From Actinernus sp. WN-2022 (taxonomy: Eukaryota > Cnidaria > Anthozoa > Actiniaria > Actinernidae), in contig JAOWCC010000019.1 of NCBI GenBank assembly GCA_030867875.1, positions 75,234,861 through 75,298,860 of the forward strand: a stretch of DNA of 64,000 bases, given 5' to 3'. Numbering within the stretch: the first letter of the stretch is position 1; each line of letters opens with the position of its first letter. The position numbers were made by a program, and so were the translations under genes. The notes beneath the pieces were generated by a model that worked only from the letters and a program-made list of their open reading frames with translations, searched no databases and was not told where the DNA came from. Positions 1-11,995 of the stretch are shown piece by piece.

Positions 1-45
1 CTTAAAAACAGCTGACACTATTGAACAAAAGCTCCTACAGTAACT

Positions 46-664
46 TTGCGCAATGTCATCAGATCTTTCTCTGGTTTCCTCAATAGGAGCTGCACTAAAA
101 CTGTTTGTCCTACTTCTAAAACAATTCTCTATGCCGCTCTTGTTCGATCTCATCTTATTTATGCCTCACAGATTTGGTCTCCTACTTTCTACTGCTCCCT
201 CCATCTAGCTCGTAATCTTGAAAGTGTTCTAAGGCGAGCAACTCGTCTCATCTTATACGGTTCCGACTTGGATTACAAATCGATACTTTATCGACTAAAT
301 CTTCTTCCTCTCTGCTATTTCCTTGAATATCTTGACCTGCTTTTTCTTTTCCGCTGTCTTAAAGGTGAGATTTTGATTGACACCTGACATTCTACTATTT
401 AACAGATCTGTAACTCGTCGCGGCTCCTCTGGTCTAGACTGACGCTCAATTCCTGCCCGTACCTCGACATTTCGTTCTTCCTACTTTGTACGTATCTGTC
501 CGGCTCTATGGAACGCTCTTCCAGTCGATCTTCGCTCTTCTCCCTCTGCCTCCTCTTTCAAACTCAAACTGAAAAAACTTTACTTTGAAAGGCTAAACTC
601 GGTCTTTGATACCTTCAACATTCGAACTTGGTTCGTTACCTGTCCCCTCTGTCGTCGTTCTAAC
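46..664 (+). pseudogene. LINE reverse transcriptase C-terminus, dead copy in unit 1
   Basis: The frame from 46 gives a non-LTR RT C-terminal (thumb) region: LVRSHLIYASQIWSP, then LESVLRRATRLIL, then DYKSILYRLNLLPL. This frame stops at TGA near 385. The homologous sequence continues in another frame from about 398: SYFVRICPALWNALPVDLRS, then FNIRTWFVTCPLCRRSN with a final CxxC pair. An in-frame TGA sits at 440-442. The frameshift and this stop are present in all ten units, so the element was dead before amplification. The first codon at 46 is TTG, not ATG, so this is a read-through fragment and not a gene start. The layout resembles the CR1/Jockey/L2-type superclade; the exact clade is not determined. 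Confidence 0.9.
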
Positions 665-950
665 CCCGTGTTAAAGTAGTTGATTATTGTTCCTATCATT
701 ATATCATCCAGTTGCGCTGCCTGCATTCAAATTATTTGTAGCATAATGTTATTATCGTAGTTGATTTTGTATTTATTCATTCATTATCTAATTATTATAT
801 TTATAGATATATATAAATATATTTCTCTTTTTTCTTCCCGTTAACATCCGTCGTGACTGCTGGCGCAGACAAACCTCGTAGGGAACTTTGAGTCCTATTG
901 TTTGTTTCCTGTGGCGTTACGCTCAAACGTTGTAAATAAATAAAATAAAA
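665..950 (+). mobile_element. LINE 3' UTR and A-rich tail, unit 1
   Basis: AT-rich sequence follows the RT remnant and ends in repeated AAATA (about 933-950). Just upstream, at 875-900, is a GTAGGG..GAGTCCTATT motif. In most other units it reads GGGGAC-TTTGA-GTCC, a four-base-pair stem. The unrelated LINE copy at 61990-63085 has a matching motif before its own A-rich tail (63023-63048), which supports this as the element's 3' end. The equivalent region recurs in every unit. Confidence 0.7.
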
Positions 951-2390
951 GATTGCTCTTACCATGACGCGTTGTCGACTTGTCAGCCTCAGTTCCGTCT
1001 GGATCAGGAACAGAGCGGGCTGTGTAACAAACAAATCACACTCAACATTTCTGAGATGATATTTGTAAAGCAAACAAAATCAAAAACGTTTTCATGACCT
1101 CAGATTGGTTGGGGGTATGGAAGCTGAGACTTTTCGTATTTGAGAAACAGAATAAAACAACCTAGCACCTTAGCAATTAAGTCAGGAGGGTAAATGTCCT
1201 CACAAGTCACGAGTGAATATTAAACGTACTGTTGTCCAGTAAGAGTACCAGCCCTCAGAACTTTCTGAGGGATTTGTGTATAGAACATTTTGCCGTCTAA
1301 CACCACTTCTTTCCACTGCAAAAACATTGTCGCTCAAAACCGATCCCAGTGTGCAAGATAAACTTGAGAAACGGCAAAGAACCGTGGACTAAAATCCTGC
1401 TGGTTGTTACGTTGGATCTAAGTCAGATCTAATCAGCCAAAATGAAAATGGATACGAAGTCCAAGGACTACGGCAAAGCTGACACAGCGTAGGATTTTAT
1501 ATTGAATATTACTATATTTCGGCTGGCCAAACCAGCCTTCTTCAGGTACTAGATGTTACAAGTGAAGAACTCTAAGGTAAGAAGATCTATAAATGCGGTA
1601 AATTTCGCAATAGAAATTGCGGAAATGGGAAGTGATGTAGACTAATGTAGCAATAATGTATAAGAGATAAGCACTATGTTTCATCACGTATATTCATACC
1701 ATATGGTTCCAGAGTTTTAGCTTTATCTATAAGGTGTGCAAGCCCCGCCCAAAGATCAGTTGGCTGTATTTGATAAAATACTCTGGACAATAGAGTCATA
1801 TAAACTTAAAGTCCCGTGAAAAGTTTGAAAACATTCAATACTAACGGAGGTCCTCACAAGTCACCGCTAGGGTGTACCGGAGATGCTTATTATATAGCTG
1901 GCATTCAGACTATGGGGTCAAGAAGAAACCCTTGAGCTGTCTGCTTCTTGACAGCTTCAGTAAAAGTAGTCCAGAAACTAACACAGAATCTGTGCAAGTT
2001 TAAACCTAAAACATTTTCTGATTTAGTGTGCCAATTTAGCACTAATAATCCCAATTTCGAAAACAGTACAGTATGACCTCAATGTAAATAAGAATAACAT
2101 AAGACATGATGAAGTACGGAATGTCTGGTTAGTGTTGTTGCTTGATCCGATGGCGTTGATAATTTAGTTTCAATCTATACAAGGAAACTAAGTTGTCAAC
2201 TATAAAGCAAAACTATTCGACCGCAGAAGGGTTTCGTACCTGGACAAGACATCAAACAAACAAGCAGCCTAGCAATTATGAATCGAATTAAAGTCCCCAC
2301 AAGTCACGACTGCGTACCGGAAGCATCATTGGCAAGTTTAAGTATGAAACAGCGATGTTGTTAAGATAGGTGTTAATAGTAAGCTTTTAC

Positions 2391-4795
2391 TTAAAAAACA
2401 GCTGACACTATTGAACAAAAGCTCCTACAGTAACTTTGCGCAATGTCATCAGATCTTTGTCTGGTTTCCTCAATAGGAACTGCACTAAAACTATTTGTCC
2501 TACTTCTAAAACAATTCTCTATGCCGCTCTTGTTCGATCTCATCTTATTTATGCCTCACAGATTTGGTCTCCTACTTTCTACGGCTCCCTCCATCTAGCT
2601 CGTAATCTTGAAAGTGTTCTAAGGCGAGCAACTCGTCTCATCTTATACGGTTCCGACTTGGATTACAAATCGATACTTTATCGACTAAATCTTCTTCCTC
2701 TCTGCTATTTCCTTGAATATCTTGACCTGATTTTTCTTTTCGGCTGTCTTAAAGGTGAGATTTTGATTGACACCTGACATTCTACTATTTAACAGATCTG
2801 TAACTCGTCGCGGCTCCTCTGGTCTAGACTGACGCTCAATTCCTGCCCGTACCTCGACATTTCGTTCTTCCTACTTTGTACGTATCTGTCCGGCTCTATG
2901 GAACGCTCTTCCAGTCGATCTTCGCTCTTCTCCCTCTACCTCCTCTTTCAAACTCAAACTGAAAAAACTTTACTTTGAAAGGCTAAACTCGGTCTTTGAT
3001 ACCTTCAACATTCGAACTTGGTTCGTTACTTGTCCCCTCTGTCGTCGTTCTAACCTTGTAACCGTATGCCCCGTGTTAAAGTAGTTGATTATTGTTCCTA
3101 TCATTATATCATCCAGTTGCGCTGCCTGCATTCAAATTATTTGTAGCATAATGTTATTATCGTACTTGATTTTGTATTTATTCATTCATTATCTAATTAT
3201 TATATTTTATAGATATATATAAATATATCTCTCTTTTTTCTTCCCGTTAACATCCGTCGTGACTGCTGGCGCAGACAAACCTCGTAGGGGACTTTGAGTC
3301 CTATTGTTTGTTTCCTGTGGCGTTACGCTCAAATGTTGTAAATAAATAAAATAAAAGATTACTCTTACCATGACGCGTTGTCGACTTGTCAGCCTCAGTT
3401 CCGTCTGGATCAGGAACAGAGCGGGCTGTGTAACAAACAAATCACACTCAACATTTCTGAGATGGTATTTGTAAAGCAAACAAAATCAAAAACGTTTTCA
3501 TGACCTCAGATTGGTTGGGGGTATGGAAGCTGAGACTTTTCGTATTTGGGAAACAGAATAAAACAACCTAGCACCTTAGCAATTAAGTCAGGAGGGTAAA
3601 TGTCCTCACAAGTCACGAGTGAATATTAAACGTACTGTTGTCCAGTAAGAGTACCAGCCCTCAGAACTTTCTGAGGGATTTGTGTATAGAACATTTTGCC
3701 GTCTAACACCACTTCTTTCCACTGCAAAAACATTGTCGCTCAAAACCGATCCCAGTGTGCAAGATAAACTTGAGAAACGGCAAAGAACCGTGGACTAAAA
3801 TCCTGCTGGTTGTTACGTTGGATCTAAGTCAGATCTAATCAGCCAAAATGAAAATGGATACGAAGTCCAAGGACTACGGCAAAGCTGACACAACGTAGGA
3901 TTTTATATTGAATATTACTATATTTCGGCTGGCCAAACCAGCCTTCTTCAGGTACTAGATGTTACAAGTGAAGAACTCTAAGGTAAGAAGATCTATAAAT
4001 GCGGTAAATTTCGCAATAGAAATTGTGGAGACGGGAAGTGATGTAGACTAATGTAGCAATAATGTATAAGAGATAATCACTATGTTTCATCACGTATATT
4101 CATACCATATGGTTCCAGAGTTTTAGCTTTATCTATAAGGTGTGCAAGCCCCGCCCAAAGATCAGTTGGCTGTATTTGATAAAATACTCTGGACAATAGA
4201 GTCATATAAACTTAAAGTTCCGTGAAAAGTTTGAAAACATTCAATACTAACGGAGGTCCTCACAAGTCACCGCTAGGGTGTATCGGAGATGCTTATTATA
4301 TAGCTGGCATTCAGACTATGGGATCAAGAAGAAACCCTTGAGCTGTCTGCTTCTTGACAGCTTCAATAAAAGTAGTCCAGAAACTAACACAGAATTTGTG
4401 CAAGTTTAAACCTAAAACATTTTCTGATTTAGTGTGCCAATTTAGCACTAATAATCCCAATTTCGAAAACAGTACAGTATGACCTCAATGTAAATAAGAA
4501 TAACATAAGACATGATGAAGTACGGAATGTCTGGTTAGTGTTGTTGCTTGATCCGATGGCGTTGATAATTTAGTTTCAATCTATACAAGGAAACTAAGTT
4601 GTCAACTATAAAGCAAAACTATTCGACCGCAGAAGGGTTTCGTACCTGGACAAGACATCAAACAAACAAGCAGCCTAGCAATTATGAACCGAATTAAAGT
4701 CCCCACAATTCACGACTGCGTACCGGAAGCATCATTGGCAAGTTTAAGTATGAAACAGCGATGTTGTTAAGATAGGTGTTAATAGTAAGCTTTTA
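2391..4795. repeat. Satellite unit 2 (long type B)
   Basis: A 2405-bp unit with the extra 15 bp. Its 3' half carries a recognisable variant set (TGTGGAGACGGG, GATAATCAC, GTATCGGAGA, CACAATTCACG), shared almost exactly with unit 5 three units away. That suggests segmental duplication inside the array. Confidence 0.92.
2436..3054 (+). pseudogene. LINE RT C-terminus, dead copy in unit 2
   Basis: Same frameshifted RT remnant as unit 1. Differences include NRNCTKTIC for NRSCTKTVC, SPTFYGS for SPTFYCS, and DLIFLFG for DLLFLFR. The same variants appear in unit 4. Confidence 0.88.
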
Positions 4796-7185
4796 CTTAA
4801 AAACAGCTGACACTATTGAACAAAAGCTCCTACAGTAACTTTGCGCAATGTCATCAGATCTTTCTCTGGTTTCCTCAATAGGAGCTGCACTAAAACTGTT
4901 TGTCCTACTTCTAAAACAATTCTCTATGCCGCTCTTGTTCGATCTCATCTTATTTATGCCTCACAGATTTGGTCTCCTACTTTCTACTGCTCCCTCCATC
5001 TAGCTCGTAATCTTGAAAGTGTTCTAAGGCGAGCAACTCGTCTCATCTTATACGGTTCCGACTTGGATTACAAATCGATACTTTATCGACTAAATCTTCT
5101 TCCTCTCTGCTATTTCCTTGAATATCTTGACCTGCTTTTTCTTTTCCGCTGTCTTAAAGGTGAGATTTTGATTGACACCTGACATTCTACTATTTAACAG
5201 ATCTGTAACTCGTCGCGGCTCCTCTGGTCTAGACTGACGCTCAATTCCTGCCCGTACCTCGACATTTCGTTCTTCCTACTTTGTACGTATCTGTCCGGCT
5301 CTATGGAACGCTCTTCCAGTCGATCTTCGCTCTTCTCCCTCTGCCTCCTCTTTCAAACTCAAACTGAAAAAACTTTACTTTGAAAGGCTAAACTCGGTCT
5401 TTGATACCTTCAACATTCGAACTTGGTTCGTTACCTGTCCCCTCTGTCGTCGTTCTAACCCCGTGTTAAAGTAGTTGATTATTGTTCCTATCATTATATC
5501 ATCCAGTTGCGCTGCCTGCATTCAAATTATTTGTAGCATAATGTTATTATCGTAGTTGATTTTGTATTTATTCATTCATTATCTAATTATTATATTTATA
5601 GATATATATAAATATATTTCTCTTTTTTCTTCCCGTTAACATCCGTCGTGACTGCTGGCGCAGACAAACCTCGTAGGGAACTTTGAGTCCTATTGTTTGT
5701 TTCCTGTGGCGTTACGCTCAAACGTTGTAAATAAATAAAATAAAAGATTGCTCTTACCATGACGCGTTGTCGACTTGTCAGCCTCAGTTCCGTCTGGATC
5801 AGGAACAGAGCGGGCTGTGTAACAAACAAATCACACTCAACATTTCTGAGATGGTATTTGTAAAGCAAACAAAATCAAAAACGTTTTCATGACCTCAGAT
5901 TGGTTGGGGGTATGGAAGCTGAGACTTTTCGTATTTGAGAAACAGAATAAAACAACCTAGCACCTTAGCAATTAAGTCAGGAGGGTAAATGTCCTCACAA
6001 GTCACGAGTGAATATTAAACGTACTGTTGTCCAGTAAGAGTACCAGCCCTCAGAACTTTCTGAGGGATTTGTGTATAGAACATTTTGCCGTCTAACACCA
6101 CTTCTTTCCACTGCAAAAACATTGTCGCTCAAAACCGATCCCAGTGTGCAAGATAAACTTGAGAAACGGCAAAGAACCGTGGACTAAAATCCTGCTGGTT
6201 GTTACGTTGGATCTAAGTCAGATCTAATCAGCCAAAATGAAAATGGATACGAAGTCCAAGGACTACGGCAAAGCTGACACAGCGTAGGATTTTATATTGA
6301 ATATTACTATATTTCGGCTGGCCAAACCAGCCTTCTTCAGGTACTAGATGTTACAAGTGAAGAACTCTAAGGTAAGAAGATCTATAAATGCGGTAAATTT
6401 CGCAATAGAAATTGCGGAAATGGGAAGTGATGTAGACTAATGTAGCAATAATGTATAAGAGATAAGCACTATGTTTCATCACGTATATTCATACCATATG
6501 GTTCCAGAGTTTTAGCTTTATCTATAAGGTGTGCAAGCCCCGCCCAAAGATCAGTTGGCTGTATTTGATAAAATACTCTGGACAATAGAGTCATATAAAC
6601 TTAAAGTCCCGTGAAAAGTTTGAAAACATTCAATACTAACGGAGGTCCTCACAAGTCACCGCTAGGGTGTACCGGAGATGCTTATTATATAGCTGGCATT
6701 CAGACTATGGGGTCAAGAAGAAACCCTTGAGCTGTCTGCTTCTTGACAGCTTCAGTAAAAGTAGTCCAGAAACTAACACACAATCTGTGCAAGTTTAAAC
6801 CTAAAACATTTTCTGATTTAGTGTGCCAATTTAGCACTAATAATCCCAATTTCGAAAACAGTACAGTATGACCTCAATGTAAATAAGAATAACATAAGAC
6901 ATGATGAAGTACGGAATGTCTGGTTGGTGTTGTTGCTTGATCCGATGGCGTTGATAATTTAGTTTCAATCTATACAAGGAAACTAAGTTGTCAACTATAA
7001 AGCAAAACTATTCGACCGCAGAAGGGTTTCGTACCTGGACAAGACATCAAACAAACAAGCAGCCTAGCAATTATGAATCGAATTAAAGTCCCCACAAGTC
7101 ACGACTGCGTACCGGAAGCATCATTGGCAAGTTTAAGTATGAAACAGCGATGTTGTTAAGATAGGTGTTAATAGTAAGCTTTTAC
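4796..7185. repeat. Satellite unit 3 (short type A)
   Basis: A 2390-bp unit sharing the 15-bp deletion and almost all variants with unit 1. Units 1-2 and 3-4 therefore resemble a two-unit higher-order repeat of about 4.8 kb. Confidence 0.92.
4841..5459 (+). pseudogene. LINE RT C-terminus, dead copy in unit 3
   Basis: The predicted fragment is identical to that of unit 1, including the SPTFYCS variant otherwise seen only there. Confidence 0.88.
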
Positions 7186-9590
7186 TTAAAAAACAGCTGA
7201 CACTATTGAACAAAAGCTCCTACAGTAACTTTGCGCAATGTCATCAGATCTTTGTCTGGTTTCCTCAATAGGAACTGCACTAAAACTATTTGTCCTACTT
7301 CTAAAACAATTCTCTATGCCGCTCTTGTTCGATCTCATCTTATTTATGCCTCACAGATTTGGTCTCCTACTTTCTACGGCTCCCTCCATCTAGCTCGTAA
7401 TCTTGAAAGTGTTCTAAGGCGAGCAACTCGTCTCATCTTATACGGTTCCGACTTGGATTACAAATCGATACTTTATCGACTAAATCTTCTTCCTCTCTGC
7501 TATTTCCTTGAATATCTTGACCTGATTTTTCTTTTCGGCTGTCTTAAAGGTGAGATTTTGATTGACACCTGACATTCTACTATTTAACAGATCTGTAACT
7601 CGTCGCGGCTCCTCTGGTCTAGACTGACGCTCAATTCCTGCCCGTACCTCGACATTTCGTTCTTCCTACTTTGTACGTATCTGTCCGGCTCTATGGAACG
7701 CTCTTCCAGTCGATCTTCGCTCTTCTTCCTCTGCCTCCTCTTTCAAACTCAAACTGAAAAAACTTTACTTTGAAAGGCTAAACTCGGTCTTTGATACCTT
7801 CAACATTCGAACTTGGTTCGTTACTTGTCCCCTCTGTCGTCGTTCTAACCTTGTAACCGTATGCCCCGTGTTAAAGTAGTTGATTATTGTTCCTATCATT
7901 ATATCATCCAGTTGCGCTGCCTGCATTCAAATTATTTGTAGCATAATGTTATTATCGTAGTTGATTTTGTATTTATTCATTCATTATCTAATTATTATAT
8001 TTATAGATATATATAAATATATTTCTCTTTTTTCTTCCCGTTAACATCCGTCGTGACTGCTGGCGCAGACAAACCTCGTAGGGGACTTTGAGTCCTATTG
8101 TTTGTTTCCTGTGGCGTTACGCTCAAATGTTGTAAATAAATAAAATAAAAGATTACTCTTACCATGACGCGTTGTCGACTTGTCAGCCTCAGTTCCGTCT
8201 GGATCAGGAACAGAGCGGGCTGTGTAACAAACAAATCACACTCAACATTTCTGAGATGGTATTTGTAAAGCAAACAAAATCAAAAACGTTTTAATGACCT
8301 CAGATTGGTTGGGCGTATGGAAGCTGCGACTTTTCGTATTTGGGAAACAGAATAAAACAACCTAGCACCTTAGCAATTAAGTCAGGAGGGTAAATGTCCT
8401 CACAAGTCACGAGTGAATATTAAACGTACTGTTGTCCAGTAAGAGTACCAGCCCTCAGAACTTTCTGAGGGATTTGTGTATAGAACATTTTGCCGTCTAA
8501 CACCACTTCTTTCCACTGCAAAAACATTGTCGCTCAAAACCGATCCCAGTGTGCAAGATAAACTTGAGAAACGGCAAAGAACCGTGGACTAAAATCCTGC
8601 TGGTTGTTACGTTGGATCTAAGTCAGATCTAATCAGCCAAAATGAAAATGGATACGAAGTCCAAGGACTACGGCAAAGCTGACACAACGTAGGATTTTAT
8701 ATTGAATATTACTATATTTCGGCTGGCCAAACCAGCCTTCTTCAGGTACTAGATGTTACAAGTGAAGAACTCTAAGGTAAGAAGATCTATAAATGCGGTA
8801 AATTTCGCAATAGAAATTGCGGAAATGGGAAGTGATGTAGACTAATGTAGCAATAATGTATAAGAGATAAGCACTATGTTTCATCACGTATATTCATACC
8901 ATATGGTTCCAGAGTTTTAGCTTTATCTATAAGGTGTGCAAGCCCCGCCCAAAGATCAGTTGGCTGTATTTGATAAAATACTCTGGACAATAGAGTCATA
9001 TAAACTTAAAGTCCCGTGAAAAGTTTGAAAACATTCAATACTAACGGAGGTCCTCACAAGTCACCGCTAGGGTGTACCGGAGATGCTTATTATATAGCTG
9101 GCATTCAGACTATGGGGTCAAGAAGAAACCCTTGAGCTGTCTGCTTCTTGACAGCTTCAGTAAAAGTAGTCCAGAAACTAACACAGAATCTGTGCAAGTT
9201 TAAACCTAAAACATTTTCTCATTTAGTGTGCCAATTTAGCACTAATAATCCCAATTTCGAAAACAGTACAGTATGACCTCAATGTAAATAAGAATAACAT
9301 AAGACATGATGAAGTACGGAATGTCTGGTTAGTGTTGTTGCTTGATCCGATGGCGTTGATAATTTAGTTTCAATCTATACAAGGAAACTAAGTTGTCAAC
9401 TATAAAGCAAAACTATTCGACCGCAGAAGGGTTTCGTACCTGGACAAGACATCAAACAAACAAGCAGCCTAGCAATTATGAACCGAATTAAAGTCCCCAC
9501 AAGTCACGACTGCGTACCGGAAGCATCATTGGCAAGTTTAAGTATGAAACAGCGATGTTGTTAAGATAGGTGTTAATAGTAAGCTTTTAC
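7186..9590. repeat. Satellite unit 4 (mosaic B/A)
   Basis: The 5' part carries unit 2 variants (TKTIC, DLIFLFG). The 3' part carries unit 1/3 variants (GCGGAAATGGGAAG, GATAAGCAC, GTACCGGAGA). A mosaic like this is expected from unequal crossover or gene conversion between unit types. Confidence 0.85.
7231..7849 (+). pseudogene. LINE RT C-terminus, dead copy in unit 4
   Basis: The same 113-residue first-frame remnant as unit 2, with the shared frameshift and TGA. Confidence 0.88.
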
Positions 9591-11995
9591 TTAAAAAACA
9601 GCTGACACTATTGAACAAAAGCTCCTACAGTAACTTTGCGCAATGTCATCAGATCTTTGTCTGGTTTCCTCAATAGGAACTGCACTAAAACTGTTTGTCC
9701 TACTTCTAAAACAATTCTCTATGCCGCTCTTGTTCGATCTCATCTTATTTATGCCTCACAGATTTGGTCTCCTACTTTCTACGGCTCCCTCCATCTAGCT
9801 CGTAATCTTGAAAGTGTTCTAAGGCGAGCAACTCGTCTCATCTTATACGGTTCCGACTTGGATTACAAATCGATACTTTATCGACTAAATCTTCTTCCTC
9901 TCTGCTATTTCCTTGAATATCTTGACCTGCTTTTTCTTTTCCGCTGTCTTAAAGGTGAGATTTTGATTGACACCTGACATTCTACTATTTAACAGATCTG
10001 TAACTCGTCGCGGCTCCTCTGGTCTAGACTGACGCTCAATTCCTGCCCGTACCTCGACATTTCGTTCTTCCTACTTTGTACGTATCTGTCCGGCTCTATG
10101 GAACGCTCTTCCAGTCGATCTTCGCTCTTCTCCCTCTACCTCCTCTTTCAAACTCAAACTGAAAAAACTTTACTTTGAAAGGCTAAACTCGGTCTTTGAT
10201 ACCTTCAACATTCGAACTTGGTTCGTTACTTGTCCCCTCTGTCGTCGTTCTAACCTTGTAACCGTATGCCCCGTGTTAAAGTAGTTGATTATTGTTCCTA
10301 TCATTATATCATCCAGTTGCGCTGCCTGCATTCAAATTATTTGTAGCATAATGTTATTATCGTACTTGATTTTGTATTTATTCATTCATTATCTAATTAT
10401 TATATTTTATAGATATATATAAATATATCTCTCTTTTTTCTTCCCGTTAACATCCGTCGTGACTGCTGGCGCAGACAAACCTCGTAGGGGACTTTGAGTC
10501 CTATTGTTTGTTTCCTGTGGCGTTACGCTCAAATGTTGTAAATAAATAAAATAAAAGATTACTCTTACCATGACGCGTTGTCGACTTGTCAGCCTCAGTT
10601 CCGTCTGGATCAGGAACAGAGCGGGCTGTGTAACAAACAAATCACACTCAACATTTCTGAGATGGTATTTGTAAAGCAAACAAAATCAAAAACGTTTTCA
10701 TGACCTCAGATTGGTTGGGGGTATGGAAGCTGAGACTTTTCGTATTTGGGAAACAGAATAAAACAACCTAGCACCTTAGCAATTAAGTCAGGAGGGTAAA
10801 TGTCCTCACAAGTCACGAGTGAATATTAAACGTACTGTTGTCCAGTAAGAGTACCAGCCCTCAGAACTTTCTGAGGGATTTGTGTATAGAACATTTTGCC
10901 GTCTAACACCACTTCTTTCCACTGCAAAAACATTGTCGCTCAAAACCGATCCCAGTGTGCAAGATAAACTTGAGAAACGGCAAAGAACCGTGGACTAAAA
11001 TCCTGCTGGTTGTTACGTTGGATCTAAGTCAGATCTAATCAGCCAAAATGAAAATGGATACGAAGTCCAAGGACTACGGCAAAGCTGACACAACGTAGGA
11101 TTTTATATTGAATATTACTATATTTCGGCTGGCCAAACCAGCCTTCTTCAGGTACTAGATGTTACAAGTGAAGAACTCTAAGGTAAGAAGATCTATAAAT
11201 GCGGTAAATTTCGCAATAGAAATTGTGGAGACGGGAAGTGATGTAGACTAATGTAGCAATAATGTATAAGAGATAATCACTATGTTTCATCACGTATATT
11301 CATACCATATGGTTCCAGAGTTTTAGCTTTATCTATAAGGTGTGCAAGCCCCGCCCAAAGATCAGTTGGCTGTATTTGATAAAATACTCTGGACAATAGA
11401 GTCATATAAACTTAAAGTTCCGTGAAAAGTTTGAAAACATTCAATACTAACGGAGGTCCTCACAAGTCACCGCTAGGGTGTATCGGAGATGCTTATTATA
11501 TAGCTGGCATTCAGACTATGGGATCAAGAAGAAACCCTTGAGCTGTCTGCTTCTTGACAGCTTCAATAAAAGTAGTCCAGAAACTAACACAGAATTTGTG
11601 CAAGTTTAAACCTAAAACATTTTCTGATTTAGTGTGCCAATTTAGCACTAATAATCCCAATTTCGAAAACAGTACAGTATGACCTCAATGTAAATAAGAA
11701 TAACATAAGACATGATGAAGTACGGAATGTCTGGTTAGTGTTGTTGCTTGATCCGATGGCGTTGATAATTTAGTTTCAATCTATACAAGGAAACTAAGTT
11801 GTCAACTATAAAGCAAAACTATTCGACCGCAGAAGGGTTTCGTACCTGGACAAGACATCAAACAAACAAGCAGCCTAGCAATTATGAACCGAATTAAAGT
11901 CCCCACAATTCACGACTGCGTACCGGAAGCATCATTGGCAAGTTTAAGTATGAAACAGCGATGTTGTTAAGATAGGTGTTAATAGTAAGCTTTTA
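9591..11995. repeat. Satellite unit 5 (type B)
   Basis: Nearly identical to unit 2 in its 3' half and in the A-rich region (TATATCTCTC variant near 10430). The RT part differs, reading TKTVC and DLLFLFR. Confidence 0.9.
9636..10254 (+). pseudogene. LINE RT C-terminus, dead copy in unit 5
   Basis: Frameshifted RT remnant with NRNCTKTVC and DLLFLFR. Its predicted fragment matches those of units 7 and 10. Confidence 0.88.

Larger units (their letters stand above)
1..2390. repeat. Satellite unit 1 (short type A)
   Basis: This unit is 2390 bp long and lacks 15 bp just after the LINE C-terminal remnant (near 664) that units 2 and 4-10 keep. It is nearly identical to unit 3. Three related motifs, GTCCTCACAAGTCAC or one mismatch, lie at 1196-1210, 1850-1864 and 2293-2307, so the non-LINE part holds its own older internal repeats. 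Three perfect-stem hairpins lie at 1252-1271, 1521-1537 and 1935-1956 and recur in the other units. Confidence 0.93.

Noticed and set aside
801..1073. 90-codon minus-strand open frame repeated in every satellite unit
   Set aside because: It overlaps the LINE 3' UTR and its A-rich tail and ends in low-complexity YIYIYL. It has no known motif and is conserved only because the units are near-identical; in units 9 and 10 its end is changed by the MITE.
1252..1278. Hairpin followed by ATTTGTG, reminiscent of an snRNA stem and Sm site
   Set aside because: No neighbouring snRNA-like stems, 5' splice-site pairing or promoter elements; the Sm resemblance is short and can occur by chance.
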